Assembly: GCF_003860215.1 (NCBI RefSeq)
Contig: NZ_RQYH01000024.1
Location: forward strand, 1-34,594
DNA length: 34,594 nt
Direction of reading: 5' to 3'
From: Desulfovibrio sp. OH1186_COT-070
GTDB taxonomy: Bacteria; Desulfobacterota; Desulfovibrionia; Desulfovibrionales; Desulfovibrionaceae
Positions 30,150 through 34,594 of the stretch are shown in pieces. The first letter of the stretch is position 1. Each line of letters starts with the position of its first letter. The translations under genes and the position numbers were made by a program. Under the pieces are notes generated by a model. That model did not search any database. It was not told the origin of the DNA and saw only the letters and a program-made list of their open reading frames with translations.

Positions 30150-31517
30150 ATGAAAAAGATCTGTTTGTGTGCTCTGGTTCTGTGTGTGTTGGGGGCAGGT
30201 TCGGTATCCGGAACAGAATTTTCGCCTTCTTCAGAAGGCGCGTCTTCCGGCGGACAGCCACCCTCTGTCCGGCAGGATGGGGAAGAAAGCCGGGAAGACA
30301 GGGAGGAAGCTCCCGAAGAAGAAAAGGGCATTGTCAGGGGAACTATCGAAAAGGGCGACACGGTTTCCAAAATCCTCGGCAATGTCGCCCAGAAGGGCGT
30401 GCAGGCATATATCGTCGCCATGGAAAAGGTTTTTTCCGCGCGGGCGTTCCGCGACGGGCAGCCCTATCTGGTGGCGACAGATCCGGCTTCGGGCCAGCTC
30501 ACGCGCTTTGAATACGAAATCGATTCCAGACGCCGCCTGGTTGTGGAAGGGACAGATGCCCCCGAAGCCCGGGTGGAAGCCATTGACTACACGGTTTTGC
30601 TGGCCTCTGTGAGCGCGGTTCTCGGGGACAGCCTTTTCCAGACCGTGGCCGATATGGGGGAAAGCCCGCAGATAGCCCTCAGCCTTGCCGGAATTTTTGC
30701 TTCGGAAATCAATTTTATCCGGGATATCCAGGCCGGGGACTCTTTTTCCCTTCTTGTGGAAAAACGCTACCGCGACGGCGAATACAGGGGCTACGGACGC
30801 ATTCTTGCGGCCCATTTCACCTGCAAGGGAAAAACGTTTGAAGCCTATCTTTTTCGCGATGGTGACGGCCCCGCCAATTATTACAACCAGAAGGGAGAAA
30901 ATCTGCGCAAGAGCTTTTTGCAGGCGCCCTTGGCTTTCACGCGCATCACCTCCCGTTTTTCCCACAGCCGCAAGCATCCCATACTTGGGTACAGCAGGCC
31001 CCATCCCGGCGTGGACTATGCCGCTCCTACAGGCACTCCCGTCAAGGCAGTGGGGGAGGGTGTGGTTGCCCAACGCGGCTGGTCGGGAGGATACGGAAAC
31101 CAGGTCATTGTGCGGCATCCGGGCGGCCTGGAGTCCATGTATTCCCATTTGTCGGGCTATGCGCGCGGACTCAAAAAAGGGCAGAAAGTGCGGCAGGGAG
31201 AGGTGATCGGATTTGTGGGCAGCACGGGCCTGTCCACCGGGCCGCATCTGGATTTTCGCCTGCGGCAGAACGGAACCTTCATCAATCCCGCCACTGCGGT
31301 CAATCCGCGCGGCGCGCCTGTCAGCGCGAAAGCGCGCGAATCCTTTGAAAAAACCATGCAAAAAGAACTGGCCCTGCTCAAGGGGCTTGAGCCGCTTTCG
31401 CCGTATGCTGTGGAGAGCATTGTGCCTGACGTGGTTTCTGCGCCCGAACGCAGCGAAAAAGCGGACGAGCCAGAACGAAGGAAGAGAAAAAAATCCGGGA
31501 AAGCGCGTGCCTCCTGA
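30150..31517 (+). CDS. Exported M23-family peptidoglycan endopeptidase
   Basis: This 455-residue protein has a signal peptide (MKKICLCALVLCVLGAGS), an acidic low-complexity stretch (about 30-60), an N-terminal region that looks like the OapA/LysM-like part of MepM-type enzymes (GTIEKGDTVSKIL, 65-77), and a LytM/M23 zinc peptidase domain. The zinc and catalytic residues are His285 and Asp289 in HPGVDYAAPTG, His333 in YSHLS and His366 in PHLDFR, so it is likely active. It cleaves peptide cross-links during wall growth or division. A basic tail ends the protein. The ATG has GGAG about 9 bases upstream. It is transcribed away from dnaA. Confidence 0.92.
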   Translation: MKKICLCALVLCVLGAGSVSGTEFSPSSEGASSGGQPPSVRQDGEESREDREEAPEEEKGIVRGTIEKGDTVSKILGNVAQKGVQAYIVAMEKVFSARAFRDGQPYLVATDPASGQLTRFEYEIDSRRRLVVEGTDAPEARVEAIDYTVLLASVSAVLGDSLFQTVADMGESPQIALSLAGIFASEINFIRDIQAGDSFSLLVEKRYRDGEYRGYGRILAAHFTCKGKTFEAYLFRDGDGPANYYNQKGENLRKSFLQAPLAFTRITSRFSHSRKHPILGYSRPHPGVDYAAPTGTPVKAVGEGVVAQRGWSGGYGNQVIVRHPGGLESMYSHLSGYARGLKKGQKVRQGEVIGFVGSTGLSTGPHLDFRLRQNGTFINPATAVNPRGAPVSAKARESFEKTMQKELALLKGLEPLSPYAVESIVPDVVSAPERSEKADEPERRKRKKSGKARAS

Positions 31518-31604
31518 AGCCGCAATCTCCGGGCTACTCCCAACTGGACGGAAGGAACATTTTTTTGGTATGCCGGAAAAAACGAACTTCCTGCGGGGGA
31601 AACC

Positions 31605-31829
31605 ATGATTGCTTTTGACCCTTCGTCGCGCATCAGCGTGGTGCTCCAGAACTCCCCCCCGGACACCTCCGACAGAATCGGCTTTTATCCTTCCATCATC
31701 AGCGACATCACGGCATCGTCCGACGAACTGTTTTCGGGGGAGAGCACGCGTTCGTTCATGCAGGCCCAGTGGCGCATGGCTTCGGAAAATATGCTGGGGC
31801 TGGGCATCATTTCCAACGGCTGGGCCTGA
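31605..31829 (+). CDS. Small unknown protein upstream of larB
   Basis: This 74-residue ORF starts MIAFDPSSRISVVLQNSPPD and includes FSGESTRSFMQAQWRMASEN. I do not recognise it. Support for coding comes from a GGGGGAAA ribosome-site-like stretch before the ATG, natural amino-acid composition and GC-rich third codon positions like its neighbours. It ends 17 bases before larB, so it may be cotranscribed. There is no signal peptide or membrane helix. Confidence 0.55.
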   Translation: MIAFDPSSRISVVLQNSPPDTSDRIGFYPSIISDITASSDELFSGESTRSFMQAQWRMASENMLGLGIISNGWA

Positions 31830-31846
31830 AGACACTTTCGCGCGGC

Positions 31847-32611
31847 ATGGACAGCGGGGAACTGAAAATTCTTCGGGCAGTGGCCGACGGCAGGCTGTCG
31901 CCCGAGGCGGCTCTGGAACACCTTGGCGCAGGGTGCGTGCACGATGGCCTGCACGGCCTGACGCTGGACACGCAGCGGTCTTTGCGCACCGGGCTTGGCG
32001 AAGTGGTGTTCGGGCAGGGAAAGAGCGATGATGCCCTTCTGGCTGCAGTGGACGGACTGTGCGGGCATGGCGCTGTTCTGGTCACCCGCCTTGGCCGGCG
32101 GCAGGGAGTCCTGCTGCAGAAAAACTTTCCCCAGGGCTGCTTCTGGCCCGAGGCCCGCCTTTTTTCCGTGAATGACGATGGCCGCCTGTTGCGGGCCACC
32201 CGGGTTCCGCGCCCTGCGGCAGGCGATATTCTGGTGGTGTCCGCCGGTGCGGCCGATGCCCCTGTTGCGCTGGAATGTTACGGAACGCTGGCGTTTTTCG
32301 GCAAGAACTGCGGCCATGTCAGTGATGTGGGGGTGGCGGGCCTGCACAGGCTTCTTCCGCACATACAGAGCCTGCGTTCCGCCAGGGCGCTTGTGGCTGT
32401 GGCCGGCATGGAGGGCGCGCTGCCCGGAGTGCTGGCAGGTCTTGTGTCCTGCCCGGTGGTGGCTGTGCCCACTTCGGTGGGGTATGGCGTGGGGCAGGGG
32501 GGATTTTCCGCCCTGGCGACCATGCTGTGCCACTGCGCTCCGGGGATGGCGGTGGTCAATATCGACAACGGTTTCGGAGCCGCAGCCTTTGCGGCGAAAA
32601 TTCCGGGCTGA
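31847..32611 (+). CDS. larB: LarB, nickel-pincer cofactor carboxylase/hydrolase
   Basis: This 254-residue protein matches LarB, which carboxylates and hydrolyses nicotinic acid adenine dinucleotide to the biscarboxylated pyridinium mononucleotide, the first step in making the nickel-pincer cofactor of lactate racemase-like LarA enzymes. The PurE-like core shows DILVVSAGAADAPVALE (127-143), VAVAGMEGALPGVLAGL and VGYGVGQGGFSALATMLCHC with APGMAVVNIDNG (Cys230 before it is the likely covalent residue). larC, larE and larA are not in this window. The ATG at 31847 has only a weak ribosome site; it starts 17 bases after the small ORF. Confidence 0.9.
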   Translation: MDSGELKILRAVADGRLSPEAALEHLGAGCVHDGLHGLTLDTQRSLRTGLGEVVFGQGKSDDALLAAVDGLCGHGAVLVTRLGRRQGVLLQKNFPQGCFWPEARLFSVNDDGRLLRATRVPRPAAGDILVVSAGAADAPVALECYGTLAFFGKNCGHVSDVGVAGLHRLLPHIQSLRSARALVAVAGMEGALPGVLAGLVSCPVVAVPTSVGYGVGQGGFSALATMLCHCAPGMAVVNIDNGFGAAAFAAKIPG

Positions 32612-32679
32612 ATCCGGGCGCCGCTTTGCCACAGGCTGCGGTTGCCTTGCCGCCCCCGAATAGGGTACACAAAAAACGT

Positions 32680-34134
32680 ATGTCCACGCGTCGCCTGCTG
32701 TTTCTCACTCCGTCCCAGACCGTCACGGCTGTTTTTCCCGTTCTGCATGAGGCCGGGTACGAGCTGGGCATTGCCGAAAACCTCAAGGGAGCTTCGGTTT
32801 TCATCCGCAAGTCCGGACCGGGAGTGATTTTTGCCCGTCCCGCCCTGCCGGGCTTCAGGGTGGAGGATCTTTTGTCTGTGGGGGCGGAAGATCCCCATTT
32901 TCCGCCGGTCATCGTGGTGACGGACAAGGGGGATCCCGCCGAGGCGGAGCGCCTCATGGCCCTGGGCGCGCGCGACTACTGGCTGGAACCTCTGGATGTG
33001 GAGCGCATCAAGGCTGTGGCGGGCGCGCCGCGCCAGCCCAGGGCCGCGCCTGCGGCATCCACGCTGGGCGGGCGCAGGCCCGTGCAGTCCGGCGACAAGG
33101 CTCCGCGCATTGTGGGGCAGCATCCCGCTGTGGCAAGGGTTCTGCAACTGGCCCGGCAGGTGGCTTCCTCGCGGGCCACAGTGCTCATCACCGGCGAGTC
33201 GGGCACGGGCAAGGAAATGTTTGCCCGCTATCTGCACGCCATGAGCGGCCGCGCCGAAAAGCCTTTTGTGGCGGTGAACTGCGCGGCCCTGCCCGAGCAT
33301 TTGCTGGAAAGCGAGCTTTTTGGCCACGAAAAGGGAGCCTTTACCGGCGCTGTTGCCCGCAAGCCGGGGAAGTTCGAGCTTGCCGACGGCGGAACGCTCC
33401 TGCTGGACGAAATTTCCGAAATGGATCTGGCCCTGCAGGCCAAGCTGCTGCGCGTTTTGCAGGAGGGCGAGGTGGACCGCGTGGGCGGCACGGAAACCAT
33501 CAGGGTTGATGTGCGCGTGCTGGCAACCACCAACCGCCGCCTGGAAGACTGGGTGAAGGAAGGGAAGTTTCGTCAGGATCTGTATTTCCGGCTCAATGTC
33601 ATCCCCCTGCGGCTGCCCTCGCTGCGCGAGCGCGGCGACGACGTGCTGGATCTGGCCCGCTTTTTTGTGGACATGTATACGCGCGAATACGGCCTTGCGC
33701 CCACGTCCCTCGGCTCCGGGGCTGTCAGCTGGCTGAAGGAATACGCGTTTCCCGGCAATGTGCGCGAATTGCAGAACCTCATGGAGCGGGCCGTGCTGCT
33801 GGCCAACGGACGGCAGGTGGAGCCGCGCCATTTTCTGCTGGAAAACGAGGACTGGCCCCTGTTTGAAGAAGACGGTCAGGATTTCGCGGACGTTCCGGAT
33901 GCTGCGGGCAGCGCCGCAGTGAACGCTCTTGTTTCCGGGGCTGTTGCCGCCGGGGCGGGCAGTGCTGACTGCCCGGTCATTCCCCTGCACGAGATGGAAC
34001 GGATCATGATCCTCAAGGGGCTGGAGGTCACTTCCGGCAACCGCACCCAGGCAGCGGAACTGCTGGGCATTTCCGTGCGCACCCTGCGCAACAAGCTCAA
34101 CGAGTACCGTTCCGCAGGCAATCCCATCGACTGA
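32680..34134 (+). CDS. Sigma-54-dependent activator with degenerate receiver domain
   Basis: This 484-residue protein is an NtrC-family enhancer-binding protein. Residues 1-115 look like a response-regulator receiver, but the phosphoacceptor Asp is missing (FARPALPG, with Arg53 where Asp is expected) and the conserved Lys is Glu (WLEPLD). The AAA+ domain is intact: Walker A GESGTGKE (172-179), GAFTGA (219-224) for sigma-54 contact and Walker B GTLLLDE. The Fis-type helix-turn-helix NRTQAAELLGISVRTLRNKL lies at the C-terminus. It should activate RpoN promoters without phosphorylation, perhaps through ligand or partner binding, as in FleQ. The target genes are unknown. The ribosome site is weak (TAGGG about 16 bases before the ATG). 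Confidence 0.9.
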   Translation: MSTRRLLFLTPSQTVTAVFPVLHEAGYELGIAENLKGASVFIRKSGPGVIFARPALPGFRVEDLLSVGAEDPHFPPVIVVTDKGDPAEAERLMALGARDYWLEPLDVERIKAVAGAPRQPRAAPAASTLGGRRPVQSGDKAPRIVGQHPAVARVLQLARQVASSRATVLITGESGTGKEMFARYLHAMSGRAEKPFVAVNCAALPEHLLESELFGHEKGAFTGAVARKPGKFELADGGTLLLDEISEMDLALQAKLLRVLQEGEVDRVGGTETIRVDVRVLATTNRRLEDWVKEGKFRQDLYFRLNVIPLRLPSLRERGDDVLDLARFFVDMYTREYGLAPTSLGSGAVSWLKEYAFPGNVRELQNLMERAVLLANGRQVEPRHFLLENEDWPLFEEDGQDFADVPDAAGSAAVNALVSGAVAAGAGSADCPVIPLHEMERIMILKGLEVTSGNRTQAAELLGISVRTLRNKLNEYRSAGNPID

Positions 34135-34260
34135 ACCCCTCCTGCCCCGGTTTGGGCGGCACAGGCTCTGCATGCACCAATGGGAGATTACAGATTGAGG
34201 GGGGCGAAGGGCCTCGTTGGGGGGCAGAAGTTGTAAGGATGCGGCAAGACGGGCAGCATC
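34135..34260. other. Spacer after the sigma-54 activator
   Basis: No gene is apparent. A C-rich stretch follows the stop codon and no T-run hairpin was found. Confidence 0.4.
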
Positions 34261-34289
34261 TTGAATTCTATACGACCGAGTAGTATACT
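34261..34289 (+). promoter_or_regulatory. Promoter and operator of the toxin-like gene
   Basis: TTGAAT (34261-34266) and TATACT (34284-34289) are 17 bases apart, a strong match to the housekeeping promoter. TATAC (34269-34273) and GTATA (34283-34287) form an inverted repeat between and over them, as expected for autoregulation by a toxin-antitoxin complex. Confidence 0.7.
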
Positions 34290-34309
34290 TGCCGCAGAAA
34301 GGACCCCGC

Positions 34310-34522
34310 ATGAAGCGTATTTTGAAAACGCGCCCCTTCAACCGTTGGCTGCGCAAGACGCTTTTGGACGATAACACGCTCCTCAAGGCTATAGACGAGA
34401 TGGAGCGGGGGCTTGTGGACGCCGACTTGGGCGGCAATGTCTACAAAAAGCGGGTAGCCTTGCCCGGACGCGGCAAAAGCGGCAGTACCCGAACACTTAT
34501 TGTCTCACTTTGGGAGGGTTAA
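34310..34522 (+). pseudogene. Truncated HigB/RelE-like toxin gene
   Basis: The 70 codons start MKRILKTRPFNRWLRKTLLD and continue with LVDADLGGNVYKKRVALPGR and GKSGSTRTLIV, which resembles the Gp49/HigB-like (COG4737) branch of RelE/ParE toxins, mRNA-cutting proteins usually 105-120 residues long. After RTLIV the sequence becomes SLWEG and stops, whereas the family continues with a conserved aromatic segment (WFFVFGF). The lost part contains the core, so the product is likely inactive. AAAGGA lies 6 bases before the ATG. The break coincides with an IS200/IS605-like end. Such toxins are usually followed by an Xre-type antitoxin gene, which would lie beyond the element. Confidence 0.75.
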
Positions 34523-34594
34523 AACCCCCAGCTTTAGCTGGCAGCTTTAGCGTTTCTTGTTTAAAGTTTTCCCATGAGCGATTATCGTCATGGG
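34503..34594 (+). mobile_element. Left end of an IS200/IS605-type insertion element (runs off the window)
   Basis: The toxin reading frame is broken near 34503. The next bases contain GGGTT/AACCC (34516-34527) and the hairpin CCAGC-TTTA-GCTGG (34528-34541), the kind of subterminal imperfect hairpin used by these elements instead of terminal inverted repeats, and then the transposase start. The exact left boundary is not determined. These elements insert next to a short target without duplicating it. Confidence 0.7.
34574..34594 (+). CDS. tnpA: Start of IS200/IS605 TnpA-type transposase (partial)
   Basis: The final 21 bases encode MSDYRHG, which matches the N-terminus of Y1 (HUH) transposases of the IS200/IS605 family (typically M-S-x-Y-R-x-G followed by a hydrophobic strand). 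The rest lies outside the window. Only seven residues are visible, so the call rests also on the subterminal hairpin and the broken toxin gene upstream. Confidence 0.6.

Overview
The window looks like chromosomal DNA of a GC-rich sulfate-reducing bacterium of the Desulfovibrionaceae, close to Desulfovibrio. The main evidence is a complete pentaheme nitrite reductase pair (nrfH-nrfA) that is very similar in motif and layout to the Desulfovibrio enzymes, a DUF116 protein next to fmt, and a dnaA-dnaN-gyrB-gyrA block. Organism assignment is an inference from protein resemblance, not a database match.

Layout. 1-970: a small cysteine-rich protein (minus) behind a stretch of consecutive hairpins, and the 3' remnant of an AraC-type regulator. 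971-3854: a minus-strand operon of a MoxR-type AAA+ ATPase, a metallopeptidase/VWA protein and an unrecognised 160-residue protein. 3855-4252: AT-rich divergent control region. 4253-6293: nrfH-nrfA, closed by a long perfect inverted repeat. 6481-6960: NlpC/P60 lipoprotein. 7214-8662: katA catalase (minus); its upstream region carries a multi-helix inverted-repeat structure followed by an intrinsic-terminator-like hairpin in the katA direction, a candidate attenuator or sRNA. 9124-9696: MerR-like DNA-binding protein. 9933-10751: DsbA-family exported protein (minus).

11305-15347: chromosome partition locus with a perfect parS site, parA, an opposing zinc-ribbon-like gene, parB and an RsmB-type rRNA methyltransferase overlapping parB. 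15372-28410: a long tightly packed minus-strand block, read in order dnaN, gyrB, gyrA, purF, hisS, aspS, def, fmt, DUF116, with several start/stop overlaps; dnaA lies just upstream on the same strand (28558-29970). Together with parABS this marks a replication and segregation centre, although I could not see a convincing cluster of DnaA boxes.

30150-34134 (plus): M23 peptidase, a small ORF, larB (nickel-pincer cofactor synthesis), and a sigma-54 activator whose receiver-like domain has lost its phosphoacceptor. 34261-34594: promoter and 5' part of a HigB/RelE-like toxin gene, cut short by what appears to be the left end of an IS200/IS605-type element; its transposase start codon (MSDYRHG...) is the last thing in the window.

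Most of the window is housekeeping. The most unusual signals are the structured RNA candidate upstream of katA, the hairpin array before the cysteine-rich gene, the opposing zinc-ribbon gene inside the par locus, and the interrupted toxin gene.
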